From contig NC_037601.1 in NCBI RefSeq assembly GCF_003073045.1, positions 4,061,872 to 4,125,871 of the forward strand: a stretch of DNA of 64,000 nucleotides, in the 5' to 3' direction. Both the position numbers and the translations under genes were made by a program. The notes under the pieces were generated by a model. That model was not told the DNA's origin. It did not search any database and was given only the letters and a program-made list of their open reading frames with translations. This stretch comes from Pomacea canaliculata. Taxonomy: Eukaryota; Mollusca; Gastropoda; Architaenioglossa; Ampullariidae. Below, piece by piece: positions 38,209 through 49,326 of this stretch. Numbering within the stretch: the first letter of the stretch is position 1; each line of letters starts with the position of its first letter.

Positions 38209-41200
38209 CTTCCATATAACAGTATCTCTCTACCTCCTCGCCTAAATTAAGGTAAGCTGATAGAGTTACATAGGCTTCGGATGCATCTTATTTTCATTCT
38301 GGAAGTTTCCATAGTGTGTCGTGAGTTACTTGTAATAAAGTTGCGACTCTGACCATACTAGCATTACTATGCAACATACATCGTTCACTCACGCCCCATG
38401 TCTTAAGCAGCTTGCACATCAGGTCACCAAACTTTTAACTTTCCACTTTCAGTGGTCTGGTTCCCCAGACGAAGACTAACGGTCTTCCTGGTCGGAAACA
38501 AGAGTGCTGCCTCTGGCAGACAGAAATCGCTGGTGATAATTGGGGGAAGAGGGTTTTGGGGGGTTTAGTTTGGGTTTGGGGCGTTTTTTCTGTTTTTGTT
38601 TTTGTTTTTTGTTTTTTTGTTGTGTTTTTGTTGTTGTTGTTTTTTGTTGTTTTTTTTTTTTGTTTTTGTTTTTTGTTTTTTTGGGGGAAGGGGTGTTTTT
38701 ACACTTAAACGTTCACATGTGGGTACATCGTTTCCTTATGACTGAGTAAAGCTCAGAGAAAGATTTCGCGAATAACCCTAGCCCTAACCCTCTCCTTCTG
38801 TCCTCGAGATACACTCTTATAAACATCTCCAAACACAGAAACAAGTCCACAACACGGACGTCAGGATTGTACATCAATATATTGTTGCTGTGAACTTCTC
38901 GGCCAAGTAGACAATAGGACCATAAGGTGTATCTGTATACAAGTGACCTCTTTCTTGCATTGTTATGTAGGGACCTCTTATTCACCCAGATTTTAGGGTA
39001 ATGTTATCTTGTGCTCAATTTTATCCAGTAGTTTTAAAAACAATTGCACTCCACTAGACCTTTAAATGTAAATAAGGTCTGTGGAAAAAAATTGTCATTT
39101 TTCAGAGTTGTCTGTGACACGCCTTGGGTATTTGAATGTTCGATCTCCTGTCTTCTTTCCTTTCTTTCTTTCTTTTTAAATGTTTAATCTTTTTGTCTTG
39201 CTGACCTTTCTTCGTTTTGACCTGGACAACTTTTGGCAAGGTCATAGAAGTGATTGATGAAAAGATCTGGGGTCAGGGCGAGTACCTTAACTTCTCTGAC
39301 GACAGAGCAGCAGAAATGAAAGTTTCTAGAAAATAGAATTAACAGGCATACGAGTAGGATTACTTTTTTCAATTGAATAGAGAGCACTGTATCAAGATTC
39401 CTGCTTCCCCTTCCCTCTGTCGTCTTCCCAATCAAGTTCATCGTCTTCTCGCATCGACCTGTAGAAAACGAGACCATGATTGTATCACGAGTCTTGCACC
39501 GCCCCGAACTCTTCTCTCTGTGATCATCTGTTTGTCTTCAAGTGTGATCGAAATCGGGTTCGTGTACCTGATTTCCTTCGGCTGCTGGTTCTAAGAGATT
39601 AACGACCAGGCAGGCTTCAGAAGGAACAACACCTTTACATGCACATCCACAGAACTTCTTTACAACCACTCTTGTCTTCAGTCTGTAGACTGGGTATTGC
39701 GCAACATATTGCACATAGTTTTGCAAATTATTTACCACACAGTATTATTGTGCAGAATACTCAAATGAAAAAAACACAACAATACTAACTTTTGGGATAA
39801 TTGTAAGCTCTCTGCAAACATTTCGGTTCGGTCTGCTCCATTAATAAACAAACAGAACTTTCTCTTTCTCTTTCTCTCTCTCTCTTCAATCATGATAATA
39901 ACCACGAACTTAGTTTCACGCAAAATATCCAAACGTCTGGAAGAAACATTTTTTATATATAATTTTATCTTGGAGACTTACACGATGACATGACGACGGG
40001 CAATAAATAGCTACCTTACTCCTGTATCAGGTGAAATTGTCTCCCCTGGTTGCAGTATCCTGTGCTAAATTAGGTGGTTACCTCCCTTGACACTTACTAT
40101 GTAAGCACAAGATTGGTAATCCCGCCAGCCTTTTCACCACAACTTCTTAATAAAGATAGCCGGGGGAGGCGGGATTGGGGAGTTCGCGTTTTATTATCTG
40201 GTGAGTCTCGAGAAGAATAGGATTTACTTCAGACATTATATTTCTTCATCGACTGTACCCGATGACACGACCACCAGAGGACAGGGATCAGGAAGTGGAT
40301 CAACATACTTGACAAGTATGGAACTCACGTTGACTGCAACGTGATGTTCTTAGCCACAATTATGGGGCCACCCAGCTGTAGATGAACCTCGTGAGAAGAA
40401 AAGTTCCTCGAATACGTAGAGCTTGATTTCCACCCGACAGCTGACATAATATCAGCAAAGTTCACATTTCTTTGAGAGGCCAGACTCCAATAATGTCATA
40501 GGCTAGCATCCTAAGAACAAGAGAAGCGTGTTGGTATGCCTTCGTGCCCTTATTTTTATCTCTTGTTATACCCAGGGAAAGGTCTTTCAGTATCTTCTTT
40601 GTGAGGAAGAAAGAGTTGGTCGACCGCACCGAAGCGCTTGAGATAAATTTTAAACGAACGCACTGGATCGTGCAGCCTTGCAGGATGGTGTCGGTCTGTC
40701 GAGGTTAATGCTTTGATGATAAGCTGCTGCTTACTGACATGGAGCAACTGATTGTCGGCCAAGAAGAATGAATGAGGAGATTAACAGAGCCTTCGTCTCT
40801 GAACTTAAAAATTCCGAGGTCGATGAAAGTGCATGGAACTCTGAAACACGAAAAACTGTTACTAAGGCCTACGCACAAAAAGCTTTTTATGAGATGCATC
40901 AAAAGGCGGAATCTGTAAAAGAAGCTCAAACGTTTCGAAATTAACAAACATAAAAACTCCAAGATTCCAAGAAAGAAAAATACGAGAATAAAATCCTGCC
41001 AAGTCTCAGTTTGTGTCGTCCTTAATGACACAGAGGATGTTCCTTCCCGCAAGCCGCCCTCTCCCAGGGCAAGAAGTCCACGTCATCGTGCAAGGAGGTG
41101 TTTGCTTGAAAATTAGGAGATGCCTGTCGCGTATCAGTCGTCGGAGGAGACCCACCTGAGCCTAGTGAGAGAGAGGTGGGGAAGAAGCACACACCCTTTT

Positions 41201-42344
41201 GATTCTCAACGAGCAGGCTCTGGGAGTAGGAGGAGACATGAAAAACGTGCTGGACCGGAGGAACTCCCACGGCAACGAGTCCTGCACTCCTCCGAATAAA
41301 GGCTCTCCAAGCTCACAGCTGCTTTGGGTTCTCAAGACGCTGGATGGAACTGAACACAAGAACCACCACGACCGTAGAACCAAGGCGATCCGAAGCGAGT
41401 CACGAGGGCCTGACAAGAGGTGGGTGGATATGCTGGTGGCTACGCTGAACAGTGTCTGGTTCAAGAGAAGCCTCCAGAGATTTTCCAGCCAAACCATGTT
41501 TGAGATCATCTTGGATGGAACCGGCAAAAAGGAAATGAGAAGAAAGGAAAGCACAACAAAGCACCCGCTTATGATCGTCCCACAGAACTTTGAATGACAC
41601 TCGAGCAGAATGGTGTTAACATCTGAAGCAAACAGCAAACCAAGAGATGTGGTGCTGCACGGCTAAAAACACAAGAAAGATCAGCTAGCTCGGCAGAAAC
41701 TGTAAAAACTGTCCAGACAGAAAAAAAACAACAAACAAACAAACTGACAAAGCTCTACGAAGCAAAACATCAGTCTCTGCAACTCAGCCCGTCAGGCATC
41801 GCGTGGAGCACGGCTGAAAGAGATAAAAAGTGAGAGGCTATCCAGCTTCGAAACTATAGGGAGGGTGCAAAGATTAAAAAAAATAAAAAGAAAGAAACCT
41901 GGTAAAGACAACAGAGAAGAAATCTCGAGCTCTGGCAGTCAAACCACTGCAAAAAACTGCGAGGGAAGTAGCCACTGATAAAATGAACAAGGCAGGTCAA
42001 AGAACGAACCTGGGTGCAGTCAGCCGTTGAACGGGGTAAACAGTAACAAATATAAGTGGTTGCGCGAAGAAAGTTTAATGAGGAATCATGTTCGTCTGTA
42101 AATTCCCCACCTCGGATGAGTTGGCCGGGTCGTCTAAGGTTGAGTGCGCGCAAACGGGTGGGGTGCGAGTTTAGTGTAAACAAACACACGACACAAGTAG
42201 CAACTCAACACATGATGTCACCACGAACTTATATCCATGATGTCACGTAGATGTTGTGGAGCGGTAGGTGGTGGTAAGAAAAATGTATGTAGTACCCGGA
42301 AAAAAACCCGATGGTTAGCCTTGCGAACATGTCACACACACAGA

Positions 42345-42420
42345 TCGTCCCGAGACGAGATTTGAACCACTCATCTCGTACAGATGGAAATACTTATAGA
42401 GCAAGTGTCAAGGGAAGCAA
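42345..42420 (-). repeat. tRNA-like SINE fragment
   Basis: On the minus strand, GGTTCAAATCTCG (ending near 42357) resembles a B box. About 40 bases upstream TTGACACTTGCTC shares the GACACTTGCT block with the tRNA-like fragment in GPCR intron 3. The shared block suggests the same SINE family. Confidence 0.4.
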
Positions 42421-42869
42421 CCCTGAGTTGCAGAGAAACTGCCATTGTAGTCAGGCTGATCCGCGCTTTCCTTTTAAGAATCGTGTCAAATCTTTCCGAC
42501 GACTAAATGGATGTTATGATCGATGACAGCTAGCATTCTGTGCGGGGACCGAATTCTGATCTTATTACAAACGTTCAGACGTCTGTATGAGAACTGAAGT
42601 TAAAACAAATGAAATAAAATGCTTACCTTTGGTATTGATGTGATAAACGTTGGTGTAGCATTCAGCCTCTACCACTCTCTCGCTCTTATATATATATGCA
42701 CACACACCCGTGCCTCATTCTTTCATTGTTCCATTTAAAGCACTTAAGAAACTAAGTTGAGCAAATCAAAGATGCTGCAGAAAAGCAGCTGCAACGTTAC
42801 TTGCAAATTAAACAGCTCACAAAATTCACTCCTGCCAAGCAGTTAAACAATTTGAGATTCCAAAAATTT

Positions 42870-43640
42870 CTTTTATTAGTGTTTTGAAATGGAAGTAATT
42901 GTGGCACTGCAGTCATTTATGCACAAGGTACATTCAGAATGCATAAAAACAAATGCGGTGAATACTCCTTACACAATGTTTATGTATCTCAGGCATACAC
43001 AGCAATCATGATACAGTATTAGTTCAATATCACTGGTTATTTAATTTTCTTATTTGACTTTTATCTTTGTCTTTTTTCTAAATAAAAAAATTTACTCTCA
43101 TCTAAAAGATAAATATTTTGCCTAATTACCAAGGCAGCGTGAAAGGCATTCACAATGCATAATATACAACTGATCTATACTGTAGGTCTATTTTAATAAA
43201 TTAAATTTGTGAAAAGAATGATAAAATCAATGTAACATTCTTCTGTATTCCTTGTAAAGTTAAATACGCTAAAAGTCTTTTAAAAAACTCTCATTAACAA
43301 GAAATGTAATCACAAGAATCGATCCAAAGTTAACACATTCAGTGATAACTCTGAAATAGCACAAGATGTTTACTTACAAAACCTGTTTATAAGTCTTCTT
43401 GTAGCATTTGTTTCAGGAAAAATCTTTTACACCCATGATTATAAAATCTTTGTGTAATCCTGTCTGGATTTGATCAACACCCAGTCATTCCTATTCCAGT
43501 TTCTAAAACATTAAATGTCATGTCAGATCCAAAGTGACTGTCAGAATGACAACCAATAATGACCAAATTATATAATGCATATGACAAAGTCAATTTTTAC
43601 AGCACAAAAAAACCAGATTATTTACAACTTTTAATACAAA
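42870..43640 (-). other. Probable 3' UTR of the FAM210B-like gene
   Basis: The DUF1279 stop codon is at 43641-43643. The stretch downstream on the minus strand is AT-rich and has no other gene. The nearest minus-strand AATAAA is at about 42873-42878. The transcript end is inferred only. Confidence 0.4.
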
Positions 43641-46600
43641 TTATGGCACTTTCTTGGGAGGCTTCAGAGCTCCAATCCTTCGCAGATATCGTACAATAAA
43701 TGGAGTAGCTGTGAGTGTTATGGCTATCCTCACAGGAGCAAAAACCTTGTGGACTGCATAGGCAACAACGAAAGTTCCAGTTCCAGTTGCAAGCTTAGAC
43801 TGCAAGACTGTCTCCCCTACTCCTACATTTCGCAGAATGCCCACCAAATCAATGCCACTGGAAAGAAAAAATATGCATTGAGTGTAGTTAGTACTTTCTC
43901 ACTGGACTGTCACTGTCTATCAACTGTCTGCTGTATCTGTTCAAACACTGTATGATGCTAATAACCTCTGCATGACCAAATTGTCCCTAAACTAAATTGC
44001 ATATAGCAGTAAAAAGTGATTACTCCTTCATATATTTTTTTATCATGCAATAAACTTTGACTAAAAGCATGGGATCTATAGGAAAGGCCACCAATGATGC
44101 TCCCAATAAGCAGTGAAAAAGTCATGACATTACAAGAAAAAGTTGAACTGTTTGACATGTACCCTAGATTGATGTCTGCAGTATCAATAAAGTATTGTGC
44201 CCATCGAAAAATCTAAGTGAATTTTTGACAGCCCAGGGAAAGGAGATTTGGGGGAAGGGATATCAGCACTGCTAATCCCAGAATTGTTAAAATATTTACT
44301 GCACTTACTTAAACAATTCTTGCTAGGTAGAACACTTTTTCCATTTAATTCTAATATTTATACAATTACATGATATACTTAAACTAAAGAAGTAAAACAT
44401 TTACTCTCCATCGCAACATTTTAGCAATGCTAAGCTCAAGATGAATAACACTGTAAACAGTACTAGAAGAATTTAGTTCCTCTCAGCAAATATGGTTATC
44501 AAAATTTTAACTTCAGATTTTTAATGAGTAAATTTTCATGTAAAATACAATACAAGCTGTATTGACAATGCTTTACATTTTCTATACGCATTGTAAAATT
44601 ATAAATCTTCTGCCTAATAGTATCAATAAGCTGTGTGTATGCTTCAAATAAAAAATAATGACAATGATAGTGATGATGATGATGATGGGTGTAATAAAAT
44701 TGTAGAGTGTAGCATTCCACTCTTAACTGTGCTTACAATGCTTAATATATTGCTTGCGGATATAGTGAAATTAGATTTACAACAAATTAGGAAGAGTCAT
44801 AAGCCAGAGTAAGTCATTCAGATCACTCAAAACATGTTAACTACACAAAGCCATACCATACATCAAACATGAAGTATTTCAAAAGCTGAAGCCTCAAAAG
44901 CAGCTGGAAAACTAAGGCACTGAATGCTTGGATCTAACAACTACAGGAAGGCACATGTTAATTGAAACAAGGCTGTTATTTTTATCTCAAGAAGCATAAC
45001 AATGCATAGTCATTCATTTTAACAGGTAAATGAGTTTAGAAACAGGGACAGCTAAGCAACACACCTGCTGACAGCTAAATAAAACCCGCCAAGAGAAGCA
45101 AGGGAAATGGCGACATGGAAAATGATGACAGTAGACCCATATTCTTTTACAGCGCGCTTCAGCTTTTCACGCTGAGTCAGCTGTGACTCTGCTGTCAATC
45201 CACCCACCTGGGCAGTGCCCGAGAGATCATTTCTTCTTTCAGGTTGTGTGCTGTAGCTCCTTTTCTGCTGATAAATCTGTACAATCTGCAGAAAGAGAAA
45301 AAAGATTATCTCAGGCAGACAGGATTATATATGCTAACATACATCTTTAAAAAAAAAGTGCATCAAATATTTTAACAAAAAAAGCTTAGTATTGACATAC
45401 TTCTTGATGTATTGCTAAAATGATATGCTCTATTTGTTAAACATTATTTGTTAAAATGAAATGTTAATGAAAATAGGCATGTGAGTGTGTATGTGTGAGA
45501 GAGTACGTGTGCAAGTGTGAGTGGGATAAGAGAGGAGGGGGAGGGGGCCCAAGAAAAAGTTTAAAGAACTTAAATCAAAAAAGTTTAAACATTTTTTTTT
45601 TCTAAAACTGGAGCTTTATTTATTCAACACTTCTAAATACAGGATCAACTGAAGAAATTTTTCAACTCAAGAGATGAAACTTCAGCAGAAAAATGTTTTA
45701 CCACAATGCAAAAATTATATATCTAAAAAATTGTTGAAATCTTGCCCTCATACAAATAACAAAGCTGACTCACTAACAACAGCCTAGTCATTACAATAAT
45801 GCAAAAAATATTTTATCCTCTTCTCATGAACATTCCCAAGTAAGTCTTTTCCAGCAAAGAAAGCTAAGCTCACATCTTTGATCATGGCATCTTGCTGGGC
45901 AAAAATTTGGGCAAGAGTTACACGTCCGCTCTGAAAACCTTGCAGCTGTTCCACACAGTCATGAAGGTTAAAGCGTTGACAATTCTCTAACCAGAGCTTG
46001 AAGCGTACACAGTCATCTCCCTGGACACCCTGAGGGCAAGGAATACTGACATCTGGCAACCGCATGTTACCTTGTGCTCCCTGAAAGATCAAATTAGAGT
46101 TGTATCAATATACACAAAATGCAGTAAAAAGTATGTTGCCCAACTGGAATCCTTACAAATACAAATTTCTTATAATCATAGTGCTAAAGAAAAAGTGTGT
46201 TCATTAATGTGCTAAAACTCTAATTACAGAATAATGAAAAGATTATTATTATTCTGCTTTATATGCAACAAAAAAGTAAGATGGTACCTCATCCTCATTA
46301 TCTTCATTATGGCAAATGTTACCTGAATATTTTCATCAAACTGAGCTGCTTGTGCTTCAGAGCGTTTGCGATAGCCCTCGGATATTTCTGCTATTAGAGC
46401 CTCCTGCTCAGCTAAAACCTGTGAAAGTGTCAGGCGGCCAGTCTGGATGCCCTGTGGATGATGTCACAACAAGAAAATTATTAAAATCATTCTTTAAATT
46501 CTGTTTGACTTTCTGGACTTTCTATTTTCAAGCAATAATACAGCAATAAAGTCTTTAAACAAAATACAGCAGAGTTGCTGCATAGGCATTTCATATCCAT

Positions 46601-47528
46601 CATAGACAGTGAACTTAATTCACACCTGCAATTGTTGATCACAGTTAGAAAGCCCATACCGCCGACAGTTGTCTAGCCAAGCCTGAAAATGACCACAACC
46701 CATCTCCATGTTTGGAGTCCCTTGTATTCCTTGAGGACTTGCACTCTCCGCAAGCTCATTCTCAAAAGAAGTGGTCTTTTGAGCAGCCATCATGTTTGTG
46801 TTAAAAGTATGGAAGCAACATTCTGGAAACAGGAACAAGTTTCTTTTTACAGCTAACAATAGGGATAATGTTATACATGGAGTTTGTCTTTCAAATATCT
46901 CCTTTTTGTCATACAGTTGTTGTTCTACTAGTAGCCAAAGGATTAAATATTTATGTGGTTCAGTAGGGCACAGTGTATAATACAAGTTCGTGGTATATGA
47001 AATCCCCTTTTACTCTCCTTCCACCAATTGTACTTTCCCTGCTTAATTTGGTAAGCCCACGCTAGCAAGCAACGAAAACTAGCTTTTTCCCACTGTTCTA
47101 CTAACTTTCAAACATGGGGTCATTAACGGTGACAATAAAATCTGATGTGTCATTGTCATTTTTTTATCTAATAGTAATACACACCACGGGGAAAATTTTA
47201 TTAGACATGTACGGAGAAGTGACTTAATTATTGTTATTTATTTCTTACAAAGATTCCTTTATTTACCTTGCTGGATGCCCTGCAAACTCAGCCCCTTGCT
47301 GGCATACGCCAATGCACGCTGCAGAAGTTGTTTGCTCTCTTGTATCGACAATGGGCGAGCAACAGGTCCTTGGATCCCTTCAACCATGACAGCTGCATGC
47401 TTCAGTTGTGGTTCCTTCAAATCACCCGCAGACGTCGAGAAGTATGCTTGTCTTAGTCCAAAACTTTGTAGAGAAACTCTCATAGCACGGCATGACATTC
47501 CCGTCAAAATAAATGTGCAAACAGGCAT
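43641..47528 (-). CDS. FAM210B-like mitochondrial membrane protein with repeat-bearing N-terminal extension
   Basis: Six exons (47528-47267, 46822-46626, 46451-46323, 46080-45874, 45285-45065, 43857-43641) join with matching phases into 410 residues. Residues about 306-410 form a DUF1279 domain: a hydrophobic segment (VIIFHVAISLASLGGFYLAV), then SGIDLVGIL, LQSKLATGTGTFVVAYAVHK and PFIVRYLRR, closely like vertebrate FAM210B, a mitochondrial membrane protein tied to metabolism and erythroid development. The start (M1 MPVC) gives a basic, Ser-rich leader ending near YFSTSA, typical of mitochondrial import; Met at 47636, 47493 or 47483 are in-frame alternatives. Residues 117-187 and 212-279 are two copies of a unit with three Cys (C130/140/148 and C220/230/238), each followed by GRxTLxQxxAxQxAxI. 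Vertebrate FAM210B lacks this extension as far as I know. The exon 4 to 5 junction is inferred from frame, consensus and repeat alignment. Confidence 0.8.
45615..45873 (-). other. Alternative 3' end of the FAM210B-like gene (unspliced exon 4 extension)
   Basis: If the donor GAT|GTGAGC at 45873 is not used, the frame runs on for 29 codons (VSLAFFAGKDLL..., ending HYCND) to a TAG at 45784-45786. Overlapping AATAAA signals on the minus strand follow at 45615-45624, about 165 bases past that stop. This could be a real alternative terminal exon yielding a 294-residue product without DUF1279, or simply intron sequence. Confidence 0.4.
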
Positions 47529-47639
47529 GTCGTGTTTTGTGTAAGTTGAACGTTGAATGTATTTCCTCGGGCAGTCGAGACACACGGACCTCGTCGCCCT
47601 CTTGCTGCGTGCTGAGTGGCAGTCTCGGCGAACCAAACT

Positions 47640-48440
47640 AAATAAGCAAGACCCCTACCCCTCGTACCCCCCCCCCTACCCCCACAATTAGTTAGGACAG
47701 AAGATGAATGTTTGTTCAAACATCAATTTGTTTTCAGCTTCACAAATTTATTAGAAAAATTACAATGTGCGGATTTAAGTGAATTCTTTAGTTGGCTAAC
47801 CAAGTCTACAGGGGTCTTTATATAGAACCATGCACTCTGATAGTGCATGTGCACTAATGCCTAAAACTCGAGCATCATTCATGCCACAAGAGAAAGTTCT
47901 TTCAAAAACAGCGATTTTTAGGGATTCTGCTCAAATCATTTTTTTTTAATTCCAGTAGCACTGTGCTGTGTACCCAAAGTATACTTATATGTATAAATAT
48001 AAAACTAACTCAAGAGTACTGTATTTTGTTACAAATGTGATTCACGGACACTACATGCTTTGTGTTAAAAGTTTCAGGGAACACGTACAAGTATCCTGCT
48101 TCTTTGAAATTCTCTTTCATACATCCCAGCCAGACTACTCTTTATCTGATCCCGTCACCAAAACTACCAGATATTGTCACCAGATTTTTAGTTATGCGCT
48201 ACAAAGCTATTCCCTTCCATATCCAGTCTCCCCACCATCAAATCCTGTAAGCGTGCACTAGAAATGTTCCACTTATCAACCCGCTGTCTAGTTGTTGACT
48301 ATATTCAAACTGAGAATAAGGTTCAGTGGATGAACAAAGCAACCTATTCAGGAAGGTGCAATCAAACTGACAGAACTCCTCAGTCCCACATTCAAGACAC
48401 CGTTCACTCACACCACCACAAAAGACACAAGCTTATATTT
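47640..48440. other. Intergenic: FAM210B-like promoter side and PABPN1 3' side
   Basis: The stretch lies upstream of the FAM210B-like start and downstream of PABPN1 on the same strand. It includes a C-rich tract (about 47,666-47,690) just upstream of the FAM210B-like first exon. No TATA box is evident and no coding exon is seen. Confidence 0.5.
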
Positions 48441-49192
48441 TCAATCTTTATTTCTTTACAAACTTTTACAATCTTCCCATTTTTTGTCCTCTTTTTTTCT
48501 TTTTTACTTTTTTTAAAAAGCCTGCCTTTTTTCTATTTTTTTCTTAAGAGTTGCCCTGTATTAATTTTTTTTTAACCCATTTTCAGTCCCGTTCCATTTT
48601 TCTCTTGGCCATTTCTAATAAACCCTCCCGACCAGATAATTTTAAGGCTGCTGAAAAAGAAAAAAAATTGATTAGACATGCATAGCAATGAAAATATGTG
48701 CATATGCTTGCCTCTGATTCCTACTAGTGTCGAAGCCACACCATTCTTTTTTTTAAAAAATGTACGAATCCCAACAATTAACAATCTTGCAATCAATCTC
48801 ATACACACAAATGCACACACACAAATGCACGCTTTCTACCCATGCACAACACTTTTCACCAACATGAAACAACTTTACTAGGTTGGCAGATCTAGCCAAT
48901 GTTTTAAGCGGCTTTATGTGTGTATATACATTTCAATAATTAAGGTGTTAAACCTTTAATTAAAATTTCAAGCCCACTGTCCAATTTTTTTTTTTTTGTC
49001 CCCTCCTTTATGATGTTTAGCCTAGGTTAAAAATGCTCATATTTTACCTTTCTATACCTGAACTGTCTTTAGACAACTTAAAAACAGATCAATACCAGTA
49101 AGCGATCTTTTAGCTTTTTTTAGTTTAGCATTCTGCATCATTTTTTTCCCTCGGGCTTGAATCTTAGTTTAAAAAATTCTTTTTTTTACCCC

Positions 49193-49326
49193 TTTATTTA
49201 CTGAAAGGTTTTTAAAGAGCCATTTGAGAGGACACTAGATTTTTATGAGCTAACAACATTTTCCAAAACATGATAATCTGAAATTCAATTAAATTCCATT
49301 TAAGGTCTTTTTTTTTCTTTTTTTTT
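49193..49326 (-). other. PABPN1 3' UTR with poly(A) signal
   Basis: A minus-strand AATAAA at 49198-49193 lies about 130 bases after the PABPN1 stop. The further A-rich (minus strand) DNA down to another AATAAA at about 48452-48447 could be a longer 3' UTR form. Confidence 0.5.

Larger units (their letters stand above)
32040..42600. other. Intergenic region without supported genes
   Basis: The stretch is dominated by low-complexity DNA: the GTTT/GGTT block, TTG, CAAA and further GTTT runs listed separately. There are also two tRNA-like SINE fragments and a GC-richer patch at about 40,740-41,640 with overlapping 132- and 158-codon open frames that I cannot match to any family. AACCCTAGCCCTAACCCT at about 38,774 is telomere-like but only two to three units long. 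Confidence 0.55.

Noticed and set aside
38774..38792. Telomere-like CCCTAA units
   Set aside because: Only two or three imperfect units; chance occurrence is likely.
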